Source: Lysobacter sp036697405 (GTDB lineage: Bacteria; Pseudomonadota; Gammaproteobacteria; Xanthomonadales; Xanthomonadaceae). Taken from it: DNA of 64,000 nt. The stretch spans positions 558,001-622,000 of the forward strand of contig NZ_JBAHWA010000001.1 in the NCBI RefSeq assembly GCF_036697405.1, in the 5' to 3' direction. The notes under the pieces are model-generated. The model was given only the letters and a program-made list of their open reading frames with translations. It did no database searches and had not been told where the DNA came from. Shown piece after piece: positions 1 through 10,855 of this stretch. The translations under genes and the position numbers were made by a program. Within the stretch, counting starts at the first letter, position 1; each line of letters opens with the position of its first letter.

Positions 1-181
1 GACCGGTCTGCAGGACGGCGCCGCCAAGACCGCCACCCTGACCGCGACCAAGCCCGACGGCCGCCGCGTCCAGTTCGAGGTCAAGGTGCTGCTGCTGACG
101 CCTAAGGAAGTCGAGTACTTCCGTCATGGCGGCATCCTGCATTACGTGCTGCGGCAGCTGGCGGCGCGCAAGGCGGCGTAA
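1..181 (+). CDS. acnA: Aconitate hydratase (AcnA/RpfA), C-terminal end only
   Basis: Partial gene cut by the window start; the reading frame begins at base 2 and stops with TAA at 179-181. The last 59 residues end in the pattern LLTPKEVEYFRHGGILHYVL, the usual C-terminus of AcnA-type aconitases, which interconvert citrate and isocitrate in the TCA cycle. In Xanthomonas the aconitase next to the rpf cluster is called rpfA, and rpfB follows here at 1271, so this is probably the same gene. Its last 61 bases are duplicated downstream (see the repeat at 121-543). Confidence 0.85.
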   Translation, partial: TGLQDGAAKTATLTATKPDGRRVQFEVKVLLLTPKEVEYFRHGGILHYVLRQLAARKAA

Positions 182-543
182 GCGGCTTCGTGGGGGCGGA
201 AGCCCCGCCCGCCGCAGCGCGGCGGGCGTTCGGTCGGGCTGCGCGGCCATGCCGCGCAAGCAGCCCGCCCTCACCCGTCATGGCGGCATCCTGCATTACG
301 TGCTGCGGCAGCTGGCGGCGCGCAAGGCGGCGTAAGCGGCTTCGTGGGGGCNNNNNNNNNNNNNNNNNNNNNNNNNNNNNNNNNNNNNNNNNNNNNNNNN
401 NNNNNNNNNNNNNNNNNNNNNNNNNNNNNNNNNNNNNNNNNNNNNNNNNNNTCACCCGTCATGGCGGCATCCTGCATTACGTGCTGCGGCAGCTGGCGGC
501 GCGCAAGGCGGCGTAAGCGGCTTCGTGGCGGCGGAAGCCCCGC
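121..543. repeat. 154-bp tandem duplication of the aconitase 3' end
   Basis: Bases 121 onward (last 61 bases of acnA plus about 93 bases of flank) recur from 275 and again from 456. Copies 1 and 2 are 154 bp apart and identical as far as they can be compared, to the N run at 352. Copy 3 is identical to copy 2 over its first 70-odd bases, then diverges into unique DNA at about 530-545. Copies 2 and 3 are both preceded by TCAC, copy 1 is not. Copies 2 and 3 carry no full gene. Confidence 0.9.
352..451. other. Scaffold gap of exactly 100 N
   Basis: One hundred N bases, the conventional placeholder for a gap of unknown size. It lies inside the tandem repeat. If the 154-bp period continued without extra copies, the true gap would be about 73 bp; each further copy would add 154 bp. 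Confidence 0.98.
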
Positions 544-614
544 AGCACACCTATGCCCCTCTCCCGCGAGCGGGGGAATGGAAAGCCGGAGCCTGCCCTA
601 CGGCAAGCCCTGCC

Positions 615-1085
615 CTACAGCTTCGGCTTCCACTCCGCGCTGGTCATCCGCCATTCGCCCTCGCTCTCGCGCCAGCCGGTGCGCACCTCGTACACCTGCG
701 CCGCCTCCGGCAGCACCTGACCGGCGCCGCCGCTGAGCGCCGCGCTGAAGCGCACCGTGGCGCGGTCGCCCTGGATCGCGATCTCGGCCGGCCCCAGCAC
801 CACGCCCACATCGCGGTAGCGCCGGAAGCTCAGCATCGCCAGCGCGCGGGCGCCCCTGCGGTCCATGCCTTCGGGGCCGACGAAGTCCTCGGCCAGGCTC
901 GCCTGCAAACCCTCCAGGTCGCGCTTTTCCAGGGCCGTCTGCAACTCGCCCAGGGTCTCGCGCAGGCGCTGCTCGGGCGGCGTGCGCGCGCAGGCGGCGA
1001 GCAGGGCCAGCAGCGCCAGCGCGCACAGGCCCAAAGCGGCGCGGCGCCAAACCGATGTTCCGAAACCCGTGGTAGGGGTCTGCAT
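615..1085 (-). CDS. NTF2/SnoaL-like lipoprotein
   Basis: Predicted 156-residue protein starting at MQTPTTGFG (ATG at 1085-1083). A hydrophobic stretch ends in a lipobox (LLAAC at about residue 31), so it should be lipidated and kept in the envelope. The rest (LRETLGELQTALEKRDLEGL at the start, then WRESEGEWRMTSAEW near the end) looks like a small alpha+beta cone of the nuclear-transport-factor-2/SnoaL type; this is a family-level guess with no visible catalytic motif. It stands alone, divergent from rpfB. A longer in-frame start at 1220 exists but would bury the signal peptide 45 residues inside. Confidence 0.7.
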   Translation of the reverse strand: MQTPTTGFGTSVWRRAALGLCALALLALLAACARTPPEQRLRETLGELQTALEKRDLEGLQASLAEDFVGPEGMDRRGARALAMLSFRRYRDVGVVLGPAEIAIQGDRATVRFSAALSGGAGQVLPEAAQVYEVRTGWRESEGEWRMTSAEWKPKL

Positions 1086-1270
1086 AAACCTGACCGTCCG
1101 TTCGTTTTTTCGGTCGCCATCCTGACACGTCGCGACGGTCTTTCGCGCCCCCTGCCCAGGTCTCCTTGCCAGCCAATAGAGCCTATGCTCCAATCCGGAG
1201 AGGACCGTACGGCGGCGCATTCGATGCGCTGCCAGTGAACGGAAACACCGGCGATAGAGAGGGGATCGCG

Positions 1271-2944
1271 ATGAGTTTTGAACGTCCGTGGCTTGCCCAG
1301 TACCCGGCGGAGGTGCCGCCGCAAATCGACGTGGACGAGTTCCCGTCCATCGTATCGGTACTGGAAACCGCGATTGAGAAGTATCGCGACCGCCCGGCCT
1401 TCGCCAACCTCGGCAAGGTGCTTACCTACGCCGACATCGACCGCCTCAGCGCCCAGTTCGCGGCCTACCTGCTCGGCGAGCTCAAGCTCAAGAAGGGCGA
1501 TCGCGTCGCGATCATGATGCCCAACTGCCTGCAGTACCCGATCGCGACCTTCGGCGTGCTGCGCGCCGGCCTGACCGTGGTCAACACCAATCCGATGTAC
1601 ACCGCGCGCGAGCTCAAGCACCAGCTCGACGACTCCGGCGCCAGCGTCATCTTCGTGCTCGACAACTTCGGCGACACCGTGCAGAACGTGGTCGCCGGCA
1701 GCCCGATCAAGGTCATCACCACCGGCCTGGGCGACATGCTCGGCTTCCCCAAGGGGCCGATCGTCAACTTCATGCTCAAGCACGTGAAGAAGATGATCCC
1801 GGACTACAACCTCCCGGGCTCGATCCGCTTCCGCGACGCCCTGACCCTGGGGCAGATGCACAAGCTGCCCGACATCGAGATCACGCCCGACGACATCGCC
1901 TTCCTGCAATACACCGGCGGCACCACCGGCGTGGCCAAGGGCGCGATGCTGACCCACCGCAACCTGGTCGCCAACATGCAGCAGGCCGCGGCCTGGGTGG
2001 GCACCAACGTCAAGCTGGGCGAGGAGATCATCATCACCGCGCTGCCGCTGTACCACATCTTCGCGCTCACCGCGAACGGCCTGGTATTCATGAAGTTCGG
2101 CGGTCTCAACCACATGATCACCAACCCGCGCGACATGCCGGCGTTCGTGAAGGAACTGAAGAAAACGCCGTTCACCGCCATCACCGGCGTCAACACCCTG
2201 TTCAACGGCCTGCTCAACACACCGGGCTTCAGCGAGGTCGATTTCTCGCGCCTGCACCTGACCTTGGGCGGCGGCATGGCGGTGCAGCGCGCGGTGGCCG
2301 AGCGCTGGAAACAGGTCACCGGCGTGACCCTGCTGGAAGCCTACGGTCTCACCGAAACCTCGCCCGCGGCCTGCATCAATCCGATGAACCTGGCCGACTA
2401 CAACGGCGCGATCGGCCTGCCGATCTCCTCCACCGACGCCTGCGTCAAGGACGAGAACGGCAACATGCTGCCGATGGGCGAAGTCGGCGAGCTGTGCATC
2501 AAGGGTCCGCAGGTGATGAAGGGCTATTGGAAGCGTCCGGAGGAAACCGCCAACGTCATCGACAGCGAAGGCTGGCTGCACACCGGCGACATGGCGCGCA
2601 TGGACGAACAGGGCTACTTCTACATCGTCGACCGCAAGAAGGACATGATCCTGGTCTCGGGTTTCAACGTGTACCCGAACGAGGTCGAGGACGTGATCGC
2701 GATGATGCCCGGCGTGCTGGAAGTGGCCGCCGTCGGCGTGCCCGACGAGAAGTCCGGCGAGGCGGTCAAGGTCGTGATCGTCAAGAAGGACCAGGCGCTG
2801 ACCGCCGAGCAGGTCAAGGCGCACGCGCGCGAGAACCTCACCGGCTACAAGCATCCCAAGTACGTCGAGTTCCGCACCGAGCTGCCCAAGACCAACGTCG
2901 GCAAGATCCTGCGCCGCGAGCTGCGGGACGCGCCGGCGGCCTGA
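1271..2944 (+). CDS. rpfB: Long-chain fatty acid-CoA ligase (RpfB/FadD)
   Basis: 557 residues, starting at MSFERPW behind a GAGAGGGG ribosome site. It is an adenylate-forming enzyme: the P-loop-like YTGGTTGVAKG is at about 214-224, then YGLTETSP and the hinge EGWLHTGD, DRKKDMILVSGFNVYPNEVE, and a C-terminal GKILRREL carrying the conserved lysine. The reaction is fatty acid + ATP + CoA to acyl-CoA. In Xanthomonas RpfB is the fatty acyl-CoA ligase next to rpfF and is involved in fatty acid pools and DSF turnover. Its place between aconitase and rpfF supports the rpfB name. A strong terminator follows, so rpfF is probably a separate unit. Confidence 0.95.
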   Translation: MSFERPWLAQYPAEVPPQIDVDEFPSIVSVLETAIEKYRDRPAFANLGKVLTYADIDRLSAQFAAYLLGELKLKKGDRVAIMMPNCLQYPIATFGVLRAGLTVVNTNPMYTARELKHQLDDSGASVIFVLDNFGDTVQNVVAGSPIKVITTGLGDMLGFPKGPIVNFMLKHVKKMIPDYNLPGSIRFRDALTLGQMHKLPDIEITPDDIAFLQYTGGTTGVAKGAMLTHRNLVANMQQAAAWVGTNVKLGEEIIITALPLYHIFALTANGLVFMKFGGLNHMITNPRDMPAFVKELKKTPFTAITGVNTLFNGLLNTPGFSEVDFSRLHLTLGGGMAVQRAVAERWKQVTGVTLLEAYGLTETSPAACINPMNLADYNGAIGLPISSTDACVKDENGNMLPMGEVGELCIKGPQVMKGYWKRPEETANVIDSEGWLHTGDMARMDEQGYFYIVDRKKDMILVSGFNVYPNEVEDVIAMMPGVLEVAAVGVPDEKSGEAVKVVIVKKDQALTAEQVKAHARENLTGYKHPKYVEFRTELPKTNVGKILRRELRDAPAA

Positions 2945-2998
2945 ACGCCGCCGGTCCGGCGGCCCAAGCGCGCCGTCCGTCCGATAAGCCGCCTAAAC

Positions 2999-3038
2999 GC
3001 GCCCGCAAGGCCCTCGCGCCTTGCGGGCGCTTTGTTTT
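2999..3038 (+). terminator. Rho-independent terminator after rpfB
   Basis: Perfect 12-bp stem (GCGCCCGCAAGG at 2999-3010 with CCTTGCGGGCGC at 3019-3030), an 8-base loop, then TTTGTTTT. It lies 55 bases past the rpfB stop and separates rpfB from rpfF. Confidence 0.88.
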
Positions 3039-3233
3039 GGGCGCATAGAATCGGCCCTGCCGAGCATCGGTTTGCCAGCCGGGTCACGCCCGCTGAGGCA
3101 TGCTGAATCGGCCACACGCCCGTTCTGGCCGCGGGGTCGGCCAATTTCTGGAGCTTCGAGTCTGAACGGCAGGTGTAGCATGAATTTGCCGGGCCAATGC
3201 CCGTCATTCCCTACTACGACTAGGAGCCTCGCC

Positions 3234-4127
3234 ATGTCTGCTGTCCCCGCACGTCTGCACCTCGAAGATTCTTCGCTGTTCCGCCGCGTCACCGATGCCG
3301 CCGGCACCGCCGATTGGTGCTACATGCACGCCAATCCGTCCCAGGTCTACCACCCCTGCTTCTCCGAGCGCCTGCTCTGGGACATGAAGCGCACCCAGGA
3401 ATGCATCCGCCGCGAACTTGCCGCGACCGACAACGCGCGCGCCGGCATCCACCATCTGGTGCTCGCCTCCGACGACTCCCACGCCTTCAACCTGGGCGGC
3501 GACCTGGCCCTGTTCTCGCAGCTGATCCGCAACGGCAACCGCGGCCGCCTGCTCGAGTACGCCAAGCTCTGCATCGAGGTCGCGTTCAATCTCTACCAGC
3601 TGTACGAAGACCGCGTGCACAGCATCGCCGTGATCCAGGGCGACGCGCTCGGCGGCGGTTTCGAGGCCGCTCTGTGCTGCCACACCATCATCGCCGAGGA
3701 AGGCACCGGCATGGGCTTCCCGGAGGTGCTGTTCGATCTGTTCCCGGGCATGGGCGCCTATACCTTCCTCACCCGTCGCGTCACCCCGATCCAGGCCGAG
3801 CGCATGATGCTGGACGCGCGCGTCTACCCGGTCGAAGAGCTGCATCGCATGGGCGTGGTCGACATGGTCGTTCCGCGCGGCGAAGGCCTGCGCGCGGCGG
3901 CCGACATGGTCAGGCGCAACCAGCGCATCGGCAACGCCCTGCGCGCGATGAACACGGTCCGCCAGGCCTGCAACCCGGTCACCCTGGACGAATTGCTGTC
4001 GGTCACCACCGAGTGGGTGGACGCGGCGATGCGCCTGAACGATCGCGGGCTGAAGACCATGGAACGCCTGGTGCGCGCTCAGCAGCGCCGCGCGGAATCG
4101 AACGCCCCGGCGCTTGCGTTCGCATGA
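3234..4127 (+). CDS. rpfF: DSF synthase RpfF (crotonase fold)
   Basis: 297 residues from MSAVPARLHL; AGGAG at 3222-3226 sets this start. It is an enoyl-CoA hydratase/isomerase-fold protein that makes diffusible signal factor (cis-2-unsaturated fatty acid) from acyl-ACP. The two active-site glutamates known from Xanthomonas RpfF (E141, E161) correspond to E144 in GGGFEAALCC and E164 in GMGFPEVLFDLF, both present. The N-terminal DWCYMHANPSQVYHPCFSERLL block is also typical of RpfF and not of ordinary crotonases. The gene has its own 5' region (3039-3233) after the rpfB terminator and converges on rpfC, the standard rpf layout. Confidence 0.96.
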   Translation: MSAVPARLHLEDSSLFRRVTDAAGTADWCYMHANPSQVYHPCFSERLLWDMKRTQECIRRELAATDNARAGIHHLVLASDDSHAFNLGGDLALFSQLIRNGNRGRLLEYAKLCIEVAFNLYQLYEDRVHSIAVIQGDALGGGFEAALCCHTIIAEEGTGMGFPEVLFDLFPGMGAYTFLTRRVTPIQAERMMLDARVYPVEELHRMGVVDMVVPRGEGLRAAADMVRRNQRIGNALRAMNTVRQACNPVTLDELLSVTTEWVDAAMRLNDRGLKTMERLVRAQQRRAESNAPALAFA

Positions 4128-4144
4128 GGACTTCGCAGGGGGAG

Positions 4145-4169
4145 CCTGCCACGCGTCTTGCGTGGCAGG
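4145..4169. terminator. Hairpin between convergent rpfF and rpfC
   Basis: 10-bp stem CCTGCCACGC / GCGTGGCAGG with loop GTCTT, in the 51-base space between the two stop codons. There is no clear T run on either side, so it may serve as a weak shared terminator. Confidence 0.5.
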
Positions 4170-4178
4170 ACGAAGGGC

Positions 4179-6344
<2,166 letters not shown>

Positions 6345-6347
6345 CGG

Positions 6348-7406
6348 CTACTCCATGCCGGGACGGGGGACACTCGTCGAATAGCGGCTGCAGATCTCTT
6401 CGAGGCGGGCGCGGCTGCGGATCAGGGCATCCACGCAGCGCGGATCGAACAGACGCCCGCGCTGCGCATAGAGGTAGCCCAGGGCCGCGTCCACGTCCCA
6501 GGCCTTCTTGTAGGGGCGCGGCGAGATCAGGGCGTCGAACACGTCGGCGACCGCCACGATCCGCGCTTCCAGCGGGATCTCCTCGCCGACCAGGCCGTCC
6601 GGATAACCGCTGCCGTCGTAACGCTCGTGGTGGCGCAGCGCGATCATCGCGCCGGCCTGGATGAAACGGTTCTGGCTGCCGCTGAGCAGCTCGTAGCCGA
6701 TCTTGGGATGACGGCGCATCACCGCCGTCTCTTCCTCGGTCAGCGGGCCGGGCTTCATCAGCACGGCGTCGGGGATCGCGATCTTGCCCACGTCGTGCAG
6801 CGGCGCGGCCATCTCGATCACCCGCACCTCGTCCTCGAACATGCCCAGCGCCTCGGCGATCAGCCCGGCGATGTGGGCCATACGCTCCAGGTAGGCGCTG
6901 GTGCCGGCGTCGCGGTACTCGATCGCGCGCGCCAGACGCGACAGGGTCTCGCGTTCGCGCTCCTCGACCTCGTGCATGCTCGACAGCAGGCGCTGCTCCA
7001 GCGACAGCGCGCGCTGCTTGACGTTTTCGGATTGCTGGCGCAGCTGCAGCAGGTTGCGGCAACGCGCGCGCAGCTCGCGCGGGCGCACCGGCTTGACCAG
7101 GAAATCGATCACGCCGGCCTCGAGCGCGGCCTGGCGCACGGGCTCGTCGCCAACCACGGTGACCAGGATGATCGGGATGTCGCGATGCAGCGGCAGGCGG
7201 CGGAAGCGGCGCGCGAATTCCAGGCCGTCGATGCCCGGCATGCGGTAGTCCAGCAACAGCAGATCGGGCTGGCTGGATTCGCACCAGGCCAGCGCGGCTT
7301 CCGGTTCGCCGAAGTCGTGCACGGCCAACTCGGACGCAATGTCCTCGATGATATGGCGCAGCATGGTGCGCGCGGACGTTTGGTCATCGACGATAACGAC
7401 GTTCAC
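6348..7406 (-). CDS. rpfG: HD-GYP response regulator RpfG
   Basis: 352 residues from a GTG start at 7406 (MNVVIVDDQTSART), which places the receiver acidic pair at the very N-terminus as in known RpfG; a longer ATG frame from 7493 adds 29 unlikely residues. The receiver domain has D53 in LLLLDYRMPG. The HD-GYP domain has H204-D205 (HDVGKIAIPD) and G267-Y-P269 (HHERYDGSGYPDGL), so the cyclic-di-GMP phosphodiesterase residues look intact. Activated by RpfC, it lowers c-di-GMP in response to DSF. It is the first gene of the rpfG-rpfC operon. The rpfH gene found between these genes in some xanthomonads is missing. Confidence 0.95.
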   Translation of the reverse strand: MNVVIVDDQTSARTMLRHIIEDIASELAVHDFGEPEAALAWCESSQPDLLLLDYRMPGIDGLEFARRFRRLPLHRDIPIILVTVVGDEPVRQAALEAGVIDFLVKPVRPRELRARCRNLLQLRQQSENVKQRALSLEQRLLSSMHEVEERERETLSRLARAIEYRDAGTSAYLERMAHIAGLIAEALGMFEDEVRVIEMAAPLHDVGKIAIPDAVLMKPGPLTEEETAVMRRHPKIGYELLSGSQNRFIQAGAMIALRHHERYDGSGYPDGLVGEEIPLEARIVAVADVFDALISPRPYKKAWDVDAALGYLYAQRGRLFDPRCVDALIRSRARLEEICSRYSTSVPRPGME

Positions 7407-7521
7407 ACCGGCATCCGTGAGGGGCCACCCCCTGTGGTGGCCGACAAGGCGAGGATACCCCGCCCAGCGGCCGTTGGCAGCCGCCCCGTTCATTTTGCTT
7501 GCCGGCGTCTATCCAGAACGC

Positions 7522-7547
7522 AGGAAGGCCGCAGCTGCGGCCTTCCT
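7522..7547. terminator. 26-bp perfect palindrome between lysS and rpfG
   Basis: Arms of 13 bases, AGGAAGGCCGCAG and its exact complement, meet without a loop. It lies 80 bases past the lysS stop and about 115 bases before the rpfG start. It probably forms the lysS terminator, but no run of T follows on the minus strand, and a protein-binding palindrome cannot be excluded. Confidence 0.4.
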
Positions 7548-7629
7548 GTTCGCGCCGCGGCGGCGCGGCGGGGGTTCACGGCCGCCGCCCTGTCGCGTCC
7601 CGCCGGGCCGCGCAGGCGCCGGCGGGCGA

Positions 7630-9144
<1,515 letters not shown>

Positions 9145-9367
9145 GGTCTTCGCGTAGTGAGGGTTGCGGTGGGACGGGGTCGGGAACGTATTGCTTAGGA
9201 GCGCAGAGTACTGGCAGCCGCGACGGTTTGCTCGCGGCCGGCCGCCGGGCGGGCCCGCGCCCGCGCCCGAAAGGCCGGGTGACCTTGCGCACATCCGTGC
9301 GCGCTCGGCCGGGCCTAGATTCGTTGCTGCGCCCTAACTGTCGGCGCGCCCATGAGGCGGATGCAGC

Positions 9368-9502
9368 ATGTTCAAGAAATTCCTGATCGGTCTGGCGATG
9401 GTGGCGGTGGTCTGCGCCCTCGCCCGCGCCGGCTACGAGTTCGGCCAGCACCGGGCCGAGCGCGATCGGGCCAAGCTCGCCGCGACGGCCGCCCAACCCT
9501 AG
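9368..9502 (+). CDS. Small single-pass membrane protein, 44 residues
   Basis: Short frame coding MFKKFLIGLAMVAVVCALAR and ending ...LAATAAQP. It has a lysine-rich N-terminus, one hydrophobic segment (about residues 5-20) and a charged tail with GYEFGQHRAERDRAKL. A GAGG at 9354-9357 lies about 10 bases upstream. It points toward prfB in the gap between divergent lysS and the end of prfB. I do not recognise it. The shape and ribosome site favour a real gene, but the evidence is modest. Confidence 0.55.
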   Translation: MFKKFLIGLAMVAVVCALARAGYEFGQHRAERDRAKLAATAAQP

Positions 9503-9566
9503 GCGGGCGGCGACGCGGCCCCCGGGCGGCGGGCGGCGACCGTGTCGCGCCCGTCGCCGGCGGGGT

Positions 9567-10695
9567 TCAGACCGCGTCGCTGCGTTTGGAGCCGACTTCC
9601 AGGCCCGATTTGAGGCTGGCCTCGACGAATTCGTCGAGATCGCCGTCCAGCACCTTCTGGGTGTCGCTGCGCTCCACACCGGTGCGCAGGTCCTTGATCC
9701 GGCTCTGGTCGAGCACGTAGTTGCGGATCTGGCTGCCCCAGCCGATGTCGGACTTGGTCGCCTCGACCGCGTCGCGCTCGGCGTTGCGCTTCTGGATCTC
9801 CAGCTCGTAGAGCTTGGCGGCCAGCATCTTCATCGCGTTGTCGCGGTTCTGGTGCTGGCTGCGGCCGGTCTGGCAGGCCACCACTATTCCGCTGGGGATG
9901 TGGGTGATGCGCACCGCCGACTCGGTCTTGTTGACGTGCTGGCCACCGGCGCCGGAGGAGCGGTAGACGTCGGTGCGCAGGTCGGCCGGGTTGATCTCGA
10001 TGTCGATGTTGTCGTCGACTTCCGGCGACACGAACACCGAGGTGAAGCTGGTGTGGCGGCGGTTGTCGGAGTCGAACGGCGACTTGCGCACCAGCCGGTG
10101 CACGCCGGTCTCGGTCTTGAGCCAGCCGTAGGCGAAATCGCCCTCGACCCGCAGCGTGGCCGACTTGATGCCGGCGACGTCGCCGCCGCTGGCCTCCATC
10201 AGCTCGGTCTTCCAGCCGCGCGATTCGCACCAGCGCAGGTACATGCGCAGCAGGATCTCGGCCCAGTCCTGGGCCTCGGTGCCGCCGGCGCCGGCCTGGA
10301 TGTCGACGAAGGCGTTGGACGCGTCCATCTTGCCGGAGAACATGCGCCGGAATTCGAGCTTCTCGACTTCCTTGGCGTAGCTCTCGACGTCCTCGACCAC
10401 GGCCAGCGCGGTGGATTCGTCGTCCTCCATCTCGGCCAGCTCCAGCAGCTCGCCGGCGCCGGTCAGGCCGTCGGTGAGGTTGCGGATGCCGTCGACCACC
10501 TTCTCCAGCGAGGAGCGCTCGCGGCCCAGGCCCTGGGCGCGTTCGGCGTCGTTCCAGATGTCCGGGCTTTCGAGTTCGCGGTTTACTTCTTCGAGACGTT
10601 CGACCTTGCTGTCGTAGTCAAAGATACCCCCTGAGCGAATCCAGCCGCCCGGTGAGGTCGGCGATGCGCTGGCGGACGGGATTGAGTTCGATCAT
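9567..10695 (-). CDS. prfB: Peptide chain release factor 2, with programmed +1 frameshift
   Basis: Reads UGA and UAA stops to release finished proteins. The first 25 codons run from ATG at 10695 (MIELNPVRQRIADLTGRLDS, then LRGYL) to an in-frame TGA at 10620-10618. The slip site AGGGGGTATCTTTGAC is at 10632-10617: an internal Shine-Dalgarno-like AGGGGG, the slippery CTT and TGA-C. Skipping the T at 10620 continues as DYDSKVERLEEVNREL for 350 codons, giving about 375 residues. RF2 marks are present: SPF (RKSPFDSDNRRH) for stop recognition and GGQ (SSGAGGQHVNKTE) for hydrolysis. RF2 thus regulates its own level. The broken frame is functional, not a pseudogene. Confidence 0.96.
10617..10632 (-). 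promoter_or_regulatory. RF2 autoregulatory +1 frameshift site
   Basis: AGGGGGTATCTTTGAC read on the minus strand, identical to the classical bacterial prfB signal. When RF2 is scarce the ribosome pauses at TGA and slips one base forward. Confidence 0.95.
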
Positions 10696-10855
10696 GTCCG
10701 GTGGTTTTGATGCGGATGAACCGGCGATTCTAGCAGGCCGGGCGGGTCCAGGCCCTGCCCGCCCCAGGGCCGGCGGCTCGCGCCGCGCCCCCGGGCCGGA
10801 TCCGGCACAGGCGCGCGACGCGGGCCGCGGTCGCGGCGCGCGTCCCGCGCGGCGC

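Noticed and set aside
182..350. Short open frames in the repeat copies of the aconitase end
   Set aside because: They are the duplicated 3' end of acnA read in various frames, with no start signal of their own.
9567..10499. A truncated prfB pseudogene
   Set aside because: The missing N-terminal part is present and joined through the classical +1 frameshift site at 10617-10632.
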